From the NCBI GenBank assembly GCA_021199495.1, contig JAJQHY010000026.1:1-53888 (forward strand): DNA of 53,888 nt. The letters are read 5' to 3'. The notes beneath the pieces were generated by a model that had not been told where the DNA came from, searched no databases, and was given only the letters and a program-made list of their open reading frames with translations. This DNA is from Lachnospiraceae bacterium. GTDB taxonomy: Bacteria; Bacillota; Clostridia; Lachnospirales; Lachnospiraceae. Position numbers and translations under genes: made by a program. Below, in pieces: positions 35,154-45,131 of the stretch; position 1 is the stretch's first letter, and each line of letters starts with the position of its first letter.

Positions 35154-35963
35154 TTACATTTTCCATCGCTGTCTGGCGGCTTCATACATCAGAATTGCGG
35201 CTGCAACTGCCGCATTCAGGCTCTCCAACTGCCCTGTCATGGGAATTCTGACATAGGTGTCGGCCATGGCGGCCGTTTCTCTGCAAAGGCCGTTCCCCTC
35301 ATTTCCGATCAGGAAGGCACAGCCCTTTGTATAATCGAAGCAGTCATAGGACTGTGTTCCCTTCAGGTGCGCCGCATACACGTCTATTCCCCGCTTTTTC
35401 AGTCTCTCAATCGCCTCCGCAGCGGAGTCCGTGTACAGAAACGGAACCCGGTAGATGCTGCCCATCGTTGCCCGGATGGTCTTCGGATTGAAAATATCCA
35501 CTGTATCCTTCGTCAGAATCATCCCTGACACACCCGCGCCCTCCGCCGTGCGGAATATCGTCCCCAGATTTCCGGGATCCTGCAGATCCTCCAGCACCAG
35601 ATACACACCGTCCGGCTTTGCAAGCAGTCCTTCCCAGTCATACGCCGGCCAGGATAACAGCGCCAGGATTCCCTGATTTGCGGAGGTGTCCGACATTTTA
35701 TCCATCACCTGCGGCGAAACCACTTCATAACCGCAGGCTTTTAATTTCCCTGAAATGCTCTGCTGGCGGCGGTCAGGATCCGCGGCTCCGCACTTTTTCA
35801 GAAACTCCTCCGTCACATACACCTTCCGCACAGAATCAACAGGGGCCTCCTTAAACATCCGGGGCCCCTCCACAACATAAATCCGATCCCTGCGGCGTTC
35901 CTTCGCCTTCAACACATACGCGCACACCTGCTTCACCTGCGCGTTTCCCACACTTGTAATCAT
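35154..35963 (-). CDS. TrmH/SpoU-family RNA 2'-O-methyltransferase
   Basis: 269-residue methyltransferase. The N-terminal substrate-binding domain (about 1-95) is followed by the SpoU knot domain with motifs LVLEDLQDPGNLGTIFRTAE, GMILTKDTVDIFNPKTIRAT, FLIGNEGNGL and IPMTGQLESLNAAVAAAIL. It probably methylates rRNA (RlmB-like), though the exact target is not visible. It starts 2 bp after pfkA ends, so it is the last gene of a dnaE-pfkA-methylase run. Confidence 0.92.
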   Translation of the reverse strand: MITSVGNAQVKQVCAYVLKAKERRRDRIYVVEGPRMFKEAPVDSVRKVYVTEEFLKKCGAADPDRRQQSISGKLKACGYEVVSPQVMDKMSDTSANQGILALLSWPAYDWEGLLAKPDGVYLVLEDLQDPGNLGTIFRTAEGAGVSGMILTKDTVDIFNPKTIRATMGSIYRVPFLYTDSAAEAIERLKKRGIDVYAAHLKGTQSYDCFDYTKGCAFLIGNEGNGLCRETAAMADTYVRIPMTGQLESLNAAVAAAILMYEAARQRWKM

Positions 35964-35965
35964 AA

Positions 35966-36940
35966 CTACCTGCTCAGATCAATGCTGACGCAATACTCGT
36001 AATCGTCAATATCCTTCTTCACCGCCAGCGCCTCATCAATGTCTATATCCGCCAGCTGTCCATTCACAATCGAAATCACCTTATTGTTCTTGCCCTCACA
36101 GATCACATCCGCCGCGTACGCGCCCATAATGGAAGCATAATACCGGTCCTTGCAGCTGGGACTGCCGCCGCGCTGCATGTAGCCCAAAATCGTCGCGCGC
36201 GTCTCAATACCTGTCGCCGCCTCGATACGCCTCGACATGGAGGTAGAGTGGCCAATGCCCTCCGCGTTGATGATCAGGTGATGCTTCTTGCCCTTTTTGC
36301 GATTCTCCACGATCTGGTCAATGATGGCCTGCTCGTTATAGTCATATTTTTCCGGAATGAGAATATTCTCCGCGCCGCTCGCCACACCGCACCACAGCGC
36401 GATATAGCCCGCGTGCCGTCCCATTACCTCAATAATGGAACATCTCTCGTGGGAAGAGGAGGTGTCACGCACCTTATCAATGGCCTCCATGGCCGTATTG
36501 ACAGCCGTATCAAAGCCGATCGTATACTCCGTGCAGCCGATATCCAGGTCAATCGTTCCGGGAAGTCCGACTACATTGATGCCCTGTTTGGCCAGCATCT
36601 GCGCGCCCCTGTAGGAGCCGTCGCCGCCGATGACCACCACACCGTCGATACCGTATTTACGGCAGATATCCGCGGCCTTTTTCTGGCCTTCCTCTGTCAT
36701 GAACTCCATGCAGCGGGCCGTCCCCAAAATCGTGCCGCCCCTCTGAATGATATCGGATACGCTCCGGGAATCCATTTCCGTGATCTCCTCACGCAGAAGT
36801 CCATGATAGCCCCTGTGAATTCCCATCACCTTCACGCCATTCGCGATTCCTTTTCTCACAACCGCGCGGATTGCCGCGTTCATGCCCGGCGCGTCGCCGC
36901 CGCTGGTCAATACCCCTATCGTTTTAATCTCTTTCGCCAT
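35966..36940 (-). CDS. pfkA: 6-phosphofructokinase
   Basis: 324-residue glycolytic enzyme that phosphorylates fructose 6-phosphate. Seen: LTSGGDAPGMNAAIRAVVRK, ATP site VVIGGDGSYRGA (Gly at the position that marks ATP-dependent enzymes) and catalytic loop PGTIDLDI. The classical loop is TIDND; here Asn is Leu but the catalytic Asp is kept, a variant I believe is usual in Lachnospiraceae. Start 36940 follows AGAGG. It lies 81 bp after dnaE on the same strand. Confidence 0.96.
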   Translation of the reverse strand: MAKEIKTIGVLTSGGDAPGMNAAIRAVVRKGIANGVKVMGIHRGYHGLLREEITEMDSRSVSDIIQRGGTILGTARCMEFMTEEGQKKAADICRKYGIDGVVVIGGDGSYRGAQMLAKQGINVVGLPGTIDLDIGCTEYTIGFDTAVNTAMEAIDKVRDTSSSHERCSIIEVMGRHAGYIALWCGVASGAENILIPEKYDYNEQAIIDQIVENRKKGKKHHLIINAEGIGHSTSMSRRIEAATGIETRATILGYMQRGGSPSCKDRYYASIMGAYAADVICEGKNNKVISIVNGQLADIDIDEALAVKKDIDDYEYCVSIDLSR

Positions 36941-37021
36941 AATCGCAACCTCTTTCATGAAATACAACGCTGCTTTTTACTACCGTAATTCTAATACTTT
37001 TTATGCGAAACCGCAACGACT

Positions 37022-40000
37022 TTAAACAATCTTTACATTCTCTTCCCCCATTTTTTCGCACAATGTCTTCACAAGCGTCTCATCCGCCCGGACATTATCC
37101 TTACGCGGCAGCGTCTTTTTTAATTTGCCTTCCGCAATATAAATGACCACCTGATCCGGGCCCTCGCTGCCCTGCAAAATCCCTGACACTTCCGGCCACA
37201 GGCTCTGATACTGCTTCATATTGTCAAAGCGCAGCCACACAGACCTCCCCACCTGGGAAAACAAAACAATCTTCTCCGCAATCAGTTTGCCGTTTTTTTC
37301 CTCCTCCAAAGAGACACGGCCCGTCACAAAAATTTTTTCGTCCTCCTTAAGAAGCCCGTTATATTTTTCATAGGTTTTCGGAAATACGACAATCTCCACA
37401 ATACCGAACATATCCTCGAGCTGCAGAAAAGCCATAGGCTGATCGTTTTTTGTATATTTGACGGTCTTTTCATTGATGAGCCCTCCGACCGTCTGTGTAG
37501 AGCCGTCTGAAAGCGCCGTCTCACCCGTTTCCTCATCCAGCAGGAAATCCGTGGTGAGGGCAGTGATGTTCTTTTTCCAGAGCTTCTCATAGCTCTCCAG
37601 GGGGTGGCCGCTGACATAAATACCCAGGACCTCCTTCTCCATGAAAAGCAGCTCCTCCTTGTCATACTCCTCCACCTTCGGCATGGAGACCTCGAAGGTC
37701 TCCCTCTCCTTCACATCCATTAAGTCCATCAGCGTCATCTGCCCGGCCATGTGGTTCTTCTTGCCGACAGCGAGCTGCTCTAAAATGGGCTCATACATCG
37801 TCATAAACTGCCTGCGGTTGCCGTTCAGACAATCGAGTGCCCCCGCCTTGATGAAATGCTCGACCATACGCCGGTTGCACTCTGATCCGTCCGTCCTGGT
37901 CAGAAAGTCCTGTAAGGAAGTAAACGGCCCGTTTTCCCCGCGCTCTCTTAAGATAAACTCAATGGCGGGCCGTCCCACCGCTTTGATGGCCAGCAGGGCA
38001 TAGCGCACCGATTTTCCCTCCACAGAGAATTTCGCGCTGCTCTTATTAATATCGGGCGGCAGAATCTCGATTCCCATATTGCGGCAGCACATAATATACT
38101 CCGCCACCTTGCCGGGGTTGTCAATGACACTGGTCATCAGCGCCGCCATAAACTCGACCGGATAATAATATTTCAGCCAGGCAGTCCGGTAGGTGATGAC
38201 CGCATAGGAGGCGGAATGTCCCTTATTGAAGGCATATTCCGCGAAGCTCATCATCTCGTCGTAGATCCGGTTGCCGACCTCCTCTGATACACCGTTCGCG
38301 ATACAGCCGGGAACGCCCTCCTCGGCATTGCCGTAAATAAAGTTGGCCCGCTCCTTCTCCATCACGGACTGCTTTTTCTTACTCATGGCGCGGCGCACCA
38401 GGTCGCTTCGCCCCATGGAATAGCCGCCCAGATCGCGGACGATCTGCATGACCTGCTCCTGATAAACGATACAGCCGTAGGTGGGAGCAAGGATCGGCTC
38501 TAACTGCGGACAGAGATACTCTACCTTTTCCCCGCTGTTTTTACTCTTGACATACTGCGGAATGAACTGCATGGGACCCGGGCGGTAGAGCGCAATGCCG
38601 GCGATAATATCCTCTAAATTGGCGGGCTTTAATTCCTTCATGAAGCTCTTCATGCCCGCGCTCTCTAACTGAAAAACGCCCTCCGTCTTTCCGGTGCTGA
38701 TATAATCAAAAATCGCTTTATCATCATAATCAATATTGGAAATATCGATTTTTCTGCCAGTGGTCTCCTCGATGGTATCGACCGCCGACTGTATCACCGT
38801 CAGCGTCCGCAGGCCCAAAAAATCCATCTTTAACAGGCCCAGCTCCTCTAAGGTCGTCATGGTAAACTGCGTCGTGATCGCGCCGTCCTTGCCTCTGGAG
38901 AGCGGCACATAATCGTCCGCCGCACTCGGACAGATCACCACGCCCGCGGCGTGCATGGAGCTGTTGCGTGGCAGACCCTCCAGACGTTTGCACATGTCGA
39001 TGAGCTTATGCACCTGCTCCTCGTTTTCATAGCGGCTTCGCAGCTCCGGATTCATCTGCAATGCACGCTCCAGCGTGATATTCAGCTCGTTGGGAATAAG
39101 ACGCGCCAGCGCGTCGCCAAAAGAGTACGGCAAATCCATCACCCGCGCCACATCGCGGATCACACCCTTGGCCGCCATGGTGCCGAAGGTAACGATCTGC
39201 ACCACCTTCTCACTGCCGTATTTCTCTGAAACATAGTCAATAACTTCCTGTCGGCGTTCGAAGCAGAAGTCCACGTCAATATCCGGCATGGTCACGCGCT
39301 CCGGGTTTAAAAAGCGCTCAAACAGCAGCTGATAGCGGATGGGGTCAATGTCCGTGATATGCAGACAGTAGGAAACAATGGATCCTGCCGCGCTGCCTCT
39401 GCCCGGTCCCACAGGGATATTATGCTCCCTGGCGTAATTGATGAAATCCCAGACAATCAGGAAGTAATCCACATAGCCCATGCTTTTGATCACGCCAAGC
39501 TCATATTCCAGACGTTCCCTGAGTGTCATGCCGCTCTGATCCGCGGGTGCGTTTTCGTCTTCATACCGCTCTTTAAAGCCCTGATTGCAGAGGGCGTTTA
39601 AATACGTCCAGGAATCATAGCCCTCGGGCACCTCAAAGTGCGGCAGCTTCGTGTGGCCGAACTCGATCTCCACATGGCAGCGCTCCGCGATTTTGTGCGT
39701 ATTGTCCAGCGCCTCCTGCGCGTAGGGAAAGAGCGCGCGCATCTCCTCCTCGCTTTTCACGTAATACTGGCCGCCCTCGTAGCGCATGCGGTCCTCGTCC
39801 TTTAATTTCTTATTGGTCTGGAGACATAAAAGGATGTCGTGAGCCTCCACATCGTCCGCGTAGGTGTAATGCACGTCATTCGTGGCCACCAGCGGAATAT
39901 GCAGCTCCCGGCTCATGCGCACCAGCTGCGCGTTCACCGTCTGCTGCTCGGGCAGACCATGGTCCTGCAGCTCCAGGAAGTAATTGCCCTCACCGAAGCA

Positions 40001-40492
40001 GTCGAGGTATTTTAAGGCACTCTTTTTGGCCTCATCATAGAGGCCCTTGGTGATGTAGCGCTGCACCTCGCCCGCGAGGCAGGCGGAAAGGCAGATAATC
40101 CCCTCATGATAAGTGCGCAGGACTTCCATATCCACGCGCGGCTTGTAATAAAAGCCCTCGGTGAACCCTTTGCTGACGATCTTCATCAGATTTTGATAAC
40201 CCAGATTATTTTCAGCCAGCAAAATCAGGTGGTAATACCGGTCGTCGCCGCCGGTCAGCTCCTTGTCAAAGCGGGAATTGGGCGCCACATAAACCTCACA
40301 GCCCAGAATGGGGCGGATCCCCTGTGCCTGGCACTCCCGGTAAAAGTCAATCACACCGTACATGACACCGTGGTCGGTGATGGCGGCGCTGTCCATGCCA
40401 AGCTCTTTGACGCGCTTCACATATTCTTTGATTTTGTTGGAGCCGTCTAAGAGACTGTACTCCGTATGGACATGCAGATGCGTAAATGCCAT
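37022..40492 (-). CDS. dnaE: DNA polymerase III alpha subunit DnaE
   Basis: 1156-residue replicative polymerase subunit. An N-terminal PHP domain (HLHVHTEYSLLDGSNKI, AAITDHGVMYG) is followed by the polymerase core with VGPGRGSAAGS and catalytic PDIDVDF (Asps near 403-405). Later come finger and helix-hairpin-helix regions (GIALYRPGPMQFIPQY, YAFNKGHSASYAVI), and an OB-fold near 990-1070 that ends the protein. Length is normal for DnaE. AGGAGG lies about 5 nt before the ATG. It probably heads the pfkA and SpoU methylase genes. Confidence 0.97.
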   Translation of the reverse strand: MAFTHLHVHTEYSLLDGSNKIKEYVKRVKELGMDSAAITDHGVMYGVIDFYRECQAQGIRPILGCEVYVAPNSRFDKELTGGDDRYYHLILLAENNLGYQNLMKIVSKGFTEGFYYKPRVDMEVLRTYHEGIICLSACLAGEVQRYITKGLYDEAKKSALKYLDCFGEGNYFLELQDHGLPEQQTVNAQLVRMSRELHIPLVATNDVHYTYADDVEAHDILLCLQTNKKLKDEDRMRYEGGQYYVKSEEEMRALFPYAQEALDNTHKIAERCHVEIEFGHTKLPHFEVPEGYDSWTYLNALCNQGFKERYEDENAPADQSGMTLRERLEYELGVIKSMGYVDYFLIVWDFINYAREHNIPVGPGRGSAAGSIVSYCLHITDIDPIRYQLLFERFLNPERVTMPDIDVDFCFERRQEVIDYVSEKYGSEKVVQIVTFGTMAAKGVIRDVARVMDLPYSFGDALARLIPNELNITLERALQMNPELRSRYENEEQVHKLIDMCKRLEGLPRNSSMHAAGVVICPSAADDYVPLSRGKDGAITTQFTMTTLEELGLLKMDFLGLRTLTVIQSAVDTIEETTGRKIDISNIDYDDKAIFDYISTGKTEGVFQLESAGMKSFMKELKPANLEDIIAGIALYRPGPMQFIPQYVKSKNSGEKVEYLCPQLEPILAPTYGCIVYQEQVMQIVRDLGGYSMGRSDLVRRAMSKKKQSVMEKERANFIYGNAEEGVPGCIANGVSEEVGNRIYDEMMSFAEYAFNKGHSASYAVITYRTAWLKYYYPVEFMAALMTSVIDNPGKVAEYIMCCRNMGIEILPPDINKSSAKFSVEGKSVRYALLAIKAVGRPAIEFILRERGENGPFTSLQDFLTRTDGSECNRRMVEHFIKAGALDCLNGNRRQFMTMYEPILEQLAVGKKNHMAGQMTLMDLMDVKERETFEVSMPKVEEYDKEELLFMEKEVLGIYVSGHPLESYEKLWKKNITALTTDFLLDEETGETALSDGSTQTVGGLINEKTVKYTKNDQPMAFLQLEDMFGIVEIVVFPKTYEKYNGLLKEDEKIFVTGRVSLEEEKNGKLIAEKIVLFSQVGRSVWLRFDNMKQYQSLWPEVSGILQGSEGPDQVVIYIAEGKLKKTLPRKDNVRADETLVKTLCEKMGEENVKIV

Positions 40493-40527
40493 GGGTCCTC
40501 CTTCTCTTTAATGGGGAGTGTTCAATG

Positions 40528-40560
40528 CAAAAAACAGCCATTCCCCAAAAGGAACAGCTG
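40528..40560 (-). terminator. Terminator of murA
   Basis: A 10-bp stem (40535-40544 with 40551-40560, two G-U pairs) is followed by a T run on the minus strand, 35 bp past the murA stop. Confidence 0.88.
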
Positions 40561-40595
40561 TCTCTGTCTTAGTGTTCACTGTCAGGCGTTTCTTT

Positions 40596-41888
40596 TCACA
40601 CGACCTTCAGTCTTGCTCTCTTCAATTCGTCGGCGTTTGTCACTCTCTTAATATGGCCGCCGAGGCCGTTTAATTTCTCCGGGAAATCCTCGTAGCCGCG
40701 CTCAATATAATGAATGTGATCCACCGTGGAAAAGCCCTCCGCCGCCAGAGCCGCCAGCACCAGGGCCGCGCCCGCTCTTAAATCGGTGGCGCTGATCGCG
40801 GCGCCCTCATATTTCTCCACGCCCTCAAGGATGGCCACATTGCCCTCGATGGTCACGTTGGCGCCCATCTTGCTCAGCTCCTCCAGGTAGCGGAAGCGGT
40901 TCTCAAAGATACTCTCTCTCACAATGCTGGTTCCAGCTGACAGACCCAGCGTCACGGAAATCTGCGGCTGCATATCCGTAGGGAAGCCGGGATAGGGCAT
41001 CGTCTTCACCTGCGTCCCGCGCAACACTCTGGAAGCGACCACACGGACCGCATCGTCAGAATCCTGCACCTCGCAGCCGATTTCCTTCAGCTTCGCGCTG
41101 ATGCACTCCAGGTGCTTGGGGATGATGTTTTTGACTGTAACATCGCCCTTGGTGATGGCGGCCGCCATCATAAAGGTACCCGCCTCAATCTGATCCGGAA
41201 TCACGGTATACTCCGATCCATGCAGGCTCTTGACCCCGCGGATGCGGATCACATCCGTGCCGGCGCCCTTGATATTGGCGCCCATGCTGTTTAAAAAGTT
41301 CGCCACGTCCACGACGTGCGGCTCCTTGGCCACATTCTCGATCACGGTCAGGCCTTCCGCCAGGACAGCGGCCATCATCAGATTGATGGTGGCACCCACG
41401 CTGACCACATCCAGGAAGATGTGCGCGCCAGTCAGGTCAATGGCCTCGGTGATAATCATCCCGTGTTCCATTCTGACCTTCGCCCCGAGCGCCTTAAACC
41501 CTTTAATGTGCTGGTCAATCGCGCGTGTGCCGATCTCGCAGCCGCCAGGCAGTCCGACGCTGGCTGATTTATACTTTCCAAGCAGCGCGCCCAGGAAATA
41601 ATAGGACGCGCGCATCTTTCGAATACCTTCTCCCTCAATCGCGGTCGTATGAATATGTGCCGCGTTAATCTTCACCTGATGCCTGCCCAGGCGCTCCACC
41701 ACCACACCAATACCCTTCATGGCGTCAAGCAGCACATTGATATCTCTGATGTCGGGCATATTATCTATCAAAACGGTATCATCTGTCAGAAGGGACGCAG
41801 CCAAAATCGGGAGGGCAGCATTTTTGGCGCCGCCGATCTCGACCTCTCCAACCAGTGGATTCCCGCCCCAGATCGCATATTGTTCCAT
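40596..41888 (-). CDS. murA: UDP-N-acetylglucosamine 1-carboxyvinyltransferase
   Basis: 430-residue enzyme of the first committed step of peptidoglycan synthesis, adding enolpyruvate to UDP-GlcNAc. Seen: GGAKNAALPILAASLL at the start and catalytic Cys in GLPGGCEIGTRAID. Because Cys rather than Asp is present, fosfomycin sensitivity is expected. FPTDMQPQ and LRAGAALVLAALAAEG are near the end. RBS AGGAG at 6 nt. It has its own promoter and terminator and sits next to a cell wall peptidase gene. Confidence 0.97.
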   Translation of the reverse strand: MEQYAIWGGNPLVGEVEIGGAKNAALPILAASLLTDDTVLIDNMPDIRDINVLLDAMKGIGVVVERLGRHQVKINAAHIHTTAIEGEGIRKMRASYYFLGALLGKYKSASVGLPGGCEIGTRAIDQHIKGFKALGAKVRMEHGMIITEAIDLTGAHIFLDVVSVGATINLMMAAVLAEGLTVIENVAKEPHVVDVANFLNSMGANIKGAGTDVIRIRGVKSLHGSEYTVIPDQIEAGTFMMAAAITKGDVTVKNIIPKHLECISAKLKEIGCEVQDSDDAVRVVASRVLRGTQVKTMPYPGFPTDMQPQISVTLGLSAGTSIVRESIFENRFRYLEELSKMGANVTIEGNVAILEGVEKYEGAAISATDLRAGAALVLAALAAEGFSTVDHIHYIERGYEDFPEKLNGLGGHIKRVTNADELKRARLKVV

Positions 41889-41923
41889 ATGATACTCCTG
41901 TCCGGTTCATAAAAATATATTAT

Positions 41924-41952
41924 ATATTACACCATTTTCAAGGAGATGTAAA
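41924..41952 (-). promoter_or_regulatory. Promoter of murA
   Basis: TTTACA (41947-41952) and TAATAT (41924-41929) on the minus strand with 17 bp between, about 35 bp before the start. Confidence 0.65.
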
Positions 41953-41960
41953 CCAATTAT

Positions 41961-43538
41961 TTATGACGATACATACAGTAACGGATTGACCGCCACTCCG
42001 TTCACTCTGATCTCAAAGTGCAGGTGCGGTCCGGTGCTGTCGCCCGTATTGCCGCTTAAAGCAATCAGCTGCCCCTGGACCACCGTGTCTCCCACAGACA
42101 CATAAAGCTTGCTGCAGTGTGCGTAACGCGTCTCCTTGCCGTCCGGATGCTGGATATAAACGCAGTATCCATAGCTGCTGCTCCAGCCCGCTCTCGTAAC
42201 CGTACCGCCGGAGGAAGCGTACACAGAGGTGCCGACCGGGACAGCCCAGTCCACGCCCTTGTGCACCGTGCCCCATCTCGCGCCAAAGCCGGAGGACAGC
42301 GTACCGCCGTACACAGGCTTAATATAGGTCGGCGGCGTCTGCGTGCCCTTCTCCACAATCTTGGGGACGGCCTCCATCAGCACATTTTCATAAAGAATTT
42401 CCTCATCTGAGGCCACTCCATTCAAATATGTCACATTTGCGACGATCTCCCGATAGCCTGTGGATGGATCCTGTATCGTCTCACTCTCGTTCGTATACCA
42501 GTCGTCATTGTACACATATTCGGTCTCCGCCTCGTACTCCCCCGAAATAAATTCGGTTGCCACATAAGCCACCGTCAGCGAGGATGTCGGAACCGTGATG
42601 ATCAGCTCCTGGTCAATCTGCAGAATGGAACTCTCGCTTGCCAGCGAGTCGTTCATGGCAATCAGATCCTCCGTGGGGACGCCGGTAGACAGCGCGATCG
42701 CGCTTAAGGTATCGCCGCTCTGCACTGTGTAGATTTCATTTTCCAGCTCATCATTGAGCAGATAGGACACCACCTCGTCCACGGTACTGATATTGTCCGG
42801 GGAAAGATAACACTCCGCGATCTCAATCCGGTCCACGAAATACATCTCCAGCACACCCAGCTCATAATCATCCGCGGTCAGCTCTTCCGTGTAACTCTCC
42901 TCATCAAACAGTTCGTCCTCCAGAGTGGCAAGACCAGCTATGTTTCTGTCCACTGTGCCGCCCTCCTCATCAGTTACCTCGCCGATTTCAGCGGTCAGCA
43001 CCATAAAGCCACGGTCTGAATCAATCTGAATACTGACCGCAAAGTCTCCGCCCAGATTATAATAGTCCGCGACCTGCTGCAGAACCTCCTGTACCTCGGA
43101 TACACTGGAAAGCGCCGCCATATAGCTGTTGATTTTCAGCATATAGGCCCGCTCCAGCGTCTCGACCACGCAGTCCGACAGGATCTGCGTCATGGCCTGC
43201 GTCATTTCCTCCGTATCCGTCATAGTGCCCAGCACCTGATTGGTTCCTTCCAGTGTCAGATCTGCAGAAATAAACGTCATTTCCTCTGAATCGGAAATAA
43301 TCTGCTCCTTCGCCGACTGAAAGCAGGCGTTGGCGGTTTCTTCGTCCTTCACCACGCCCACACAGGTATCGTTGATATAGACCAGATAAAAATTGTCCTC
43401 ACCCTGTTTGCTCAGATCCAGAGACGGCCCGAAAAACATGCTGACAAAAAATATCAGCAGACCGCAGAGATATCCGTAGGACAAGGCCGGTGTTTTTTTG
43501 ATTTTATGACTGTTTTTTATGTTATGATCTGCTGCCAT
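41961..43538 (-). CDS. M23 peptidase with LysM and G5 domains
   Basis: 525-residue membrane-anchored cell wall enzyme. The N-terminal helix is about 19-38 (LSYGYLCGLLIFFVSMFFG). A long extracellular region leads to LysM (about 270-316: YTVQSGDTLSAIALSTGVPT), G5 (about 331-398) and the M23/LytM metallopeptidase domain (about 420-525). Zinc and catalytic motifs are visible (HKGVDWAV, HLHFEI). It should cut peptidoglycan cross-bridges or regulate another hydrolase. It overlaps the flavin reductase gene by 17 bp, and the ribosome site (AAAGAAG) is weak, pointing to coupling. Confidence 0.92.
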   Translation of the reverse strand: MAADHNIKNSHKIKKTPALSYGYLCGLLIFFVSMFFGPSLDLSKQGEDNFYLVYINDTCVGVVKDEETANACFQSAKEQIISDSEEMTFISADLTLEGTNQVLGTMTDTEEMTQAMTQILSDCVVETLERAYMLKINSYMAALSSVSEVQEVLQQVADYYNLGGDFAVSIQIDSDRGFMVLTAEIGEVTDEEGGTVDRNIAGLATLEDELFDEESYTEELTADDYELGVLEMYFVDRIEIAECYLSPDNISTVDEVVSYLLNDELENEIYTVQSGDTLSAIALSTGVPTEDLIAMNDSLASESSILQIDQELIITVPTSSLTVAYVATEFISGEYEAETEYVYNDDWYTNESETIQDPSTGYREIVANVTYLNGVASDEEILYENVLMEAVPKIVEKGTQTPPTYIKPVYGGTLSSGFGARWGTVHKGVDWAVPVGTSVYASSGGTVTRAGWSSSYGYCVYIQHPDGKETRYAHCSKLYVSVGDTVVQGQLIALSGNTGDSTGPHLHFEIRVNGVAVNPLLYVSS

Positions 43539-44097
43539 TCTTCTTTACACTATATCCAAAAGTTCCCAGTGTCCTGCCGGTCGCCAGATACTGTCCGTGG
43601 GAATATACAATGGGCTTTGCCTTCTCTAAGCAAAATCTGCCCTTCTCATCCATATACCGATCGTCCGCGTGCACAGCCGCGACGCGGGCTAAAAACATGG
43701 TGTGTGAGCCCAGATTCTTCTGCTCCGTGACAATACACTCCATATTGACCGGGCTTTCCGCAATCAAGGGCGCGGCAACGAAGTCCGCCGGCAGAGCCGT
43801 CAGGGAGCAGGCCTTGAATTTATCCAGGTCTCTGCCGCTTCTGACGCCACAGAAATCCACCGCCCGCACAAGCGCCTCCGTGGTCAGGTTGATGACAAAC
43901 TGTCCTGTTTCTTCTATCATATGGTAAGAATAGCGGTCAGGCCGCACGGACACAGACACCATGGGCGGATCTGAACACACTGTGCCTGTCCACGCCACGG
44001 TGATGATATTATAATGGCCGGCTCTGTCCGCAACGCTCACCAGCACCACCGGAAGCGGATAAAGCATATTGCCGGGCTTGAAATTCTGTTTTGCCAC
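43522..44097 (-). CDS. Flavin reductase-like (flavoredoxin) protein
   Basis: 191-residue protein of the flavin reductase/FMN-binding split-barrel family. Seen: YPLPVVLVSVADRAGHYNII, SVSVRPDRYSYHMI, FVINLTTEAL and the end YLATGRTLGTFGYSVKK. Such proteins bind FMN and move electrons; the partner is unknown. RBS AGAGGAG at 7 nt. Order on the minus strand is coiled-coil protein, this gene, M23 peptidase. Confidence 0.9.
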   Translation of the reverse strand: MAKQNFKPGNMLYPLPVVLVSVADRAGHYNIITVAWTGTVCSDPPMVSVSVRPDRYSYHMIEETGQFVINLTTEALVRAVDFCGVRSGRDLDKFKACSLTALPADFVAAPLIAESPVNMECIVTEQKNLGSHTMFLARVAAVHADDRYMDEKGRFCLEKAKPIVYSHGQYLATGRTLGTFGYSVKKNGSRS

Positions 44098-44136
44098 AAA
44101 AAGCTCCTCTTTCCTCGCAGCGTTAAAAAGGAAATC

Positions 44137-44790
44137 CTACATTCCCAGGAAACTCATCCAGTAATCCAGAACGCCGAACTGTTCGAGTACCTGCAGCGCG
44201 ACGCCAAGCAGCGCCATCACAAAGGTCACGATGACCCAGACGCGCGTAACCTTATGCTTCTTTGCATTCTGCGCCTCAAGTTCAGCCACTGCCGTTTTAA
44301 GCTTCTGCGTCTGCTCTGAAAGCTGACGGTTGGCTTCTTCCAGTGTTTTGGCAGATTGCTCCTCCACCACAGCCTGGACATTTTTGTACACCTTGACGCA
44401 TTCGCGGTGTACGTGCGCCTCCAGATTCTCCTGCCAGGTCTGAAGCTGTTCAGCGCGGGCCTTCTCCTCCGCGTCCTCTTCCTCGTCAAACGGGTCGGCC
44501 GCCTCGGCCTCCTCCATCTTCTGTAAGGAAAAATCACAGACCTGATTGATCTTCTCGGAGAGCTCCACATTTTTGATCTGAATACGCTTCATTGTCTGGG
44601 AAATATCCTGGTATTCCGCCAGCTGCCTGTTGAGAATGTCAATCTGTTCCTTTAAAGCGTCTCCCTGCTCTTTTAAAAGGGCCGCCTGTTCCTTTAACGC
44701 CTCCGCTTCGAGCGCGTCCGCGTCAAGATTCGCCTGCATGCTCTCCTGGGAAACCAGGCGCTGCGCCAGTCTGTCTATAAAATTCTCCAT
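44137..44790 (-). CDS. Coiled-coil protein with C-terminal membrane helix
   Basis: 217-residue protein of unknown function. Residues about 20-190 are almost entirely heptad-rich helix (QAALLKEQGDALKEQIDILN and similar; a Glu/Asp-rich break near 95-105). They end in a basic patch and one transmembrane helix (VWVIVTFVMALLGVALQVL) near the C terminus. It is therefore tail-anchored, with a cytoplasmic coiled coil. The alternating KEQ repeats show internal duplication. Start 44790 follows GGGAGGT; the longer reading to 44823 is unlikely. It probably forms a transcription unit with the flavin reductase. Confidence 0.7.
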   Translation of the reverse strand: MENFIDRLAQRLVSQESMQANLDADALEAEALKEQAALLKEQGDALKEQIDILNRQLAEYQDISQTMKRIQIKNVELSEKINQVCDFSLQKMEEAEAADPFDEEEDAEEKARAEQLQTWQENLEAHVHRECVKVYKNVQAVVEEQSAKTLEEANRQLSEQTQKLKTAVAELEAQNAKKHKVTRVWVIVTFVMALLGVALQVLEQFGVLDYWMSFLGM

Positions 44791-45115
44791 CCGTGTACCT
44801 CCCCAAAAGAGCCGCCGCTCCATTTCCTTTTTTCGAACGTTAATTAAAATTATTCTAACATCTTTCCCGTTTTTTTACAAGGCAAATGCGAGGGCAGGAC
44901 AGGAAAAATTATGACTGCGTCCGTCTCCTCCTGACGCTCCAAAATGCAACACCCGTTTTTGTGCATATTTGCCATATAATTTATCTGGGATAAATAAAAA
45001 TTGTCTATTTTAACCAATTATTAACAGGGCGTTCATAATTTGTTCATAATTGTACCGTATAGTAAATTTCATAGTAACGAAACCGCCGAAGGCGGATGAG
45101 AGATGACTTCAGATA
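44791..45115. other. Gene-free region upstream of the coiled-coil gene
   Basis: No gene is seen. It holds an ATTTATC/GATAAAT inverted repeat (about 44979-44995), a direct repeat GTTCATAATT at 45031-45040 and 45042-45051, and a CCGCC/GGCGG mini-hairpin (45083-45087 with 45091-45095). The direct repeat sits at helical spacing and may bind a regulator; TTGTTCATAATT recurs near 53766. Confidence 0.5.
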
Positions 45116-45131
45116 TATTTTTTCATAATAA

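Noticed and set aside
35966-36940. Loss of function in phosphofructokinase from TIDLD instead of TIDND
   Set aside because: The catalytic Asp is retained and I believe the variant is normal for this family in Lachnospiraceae.
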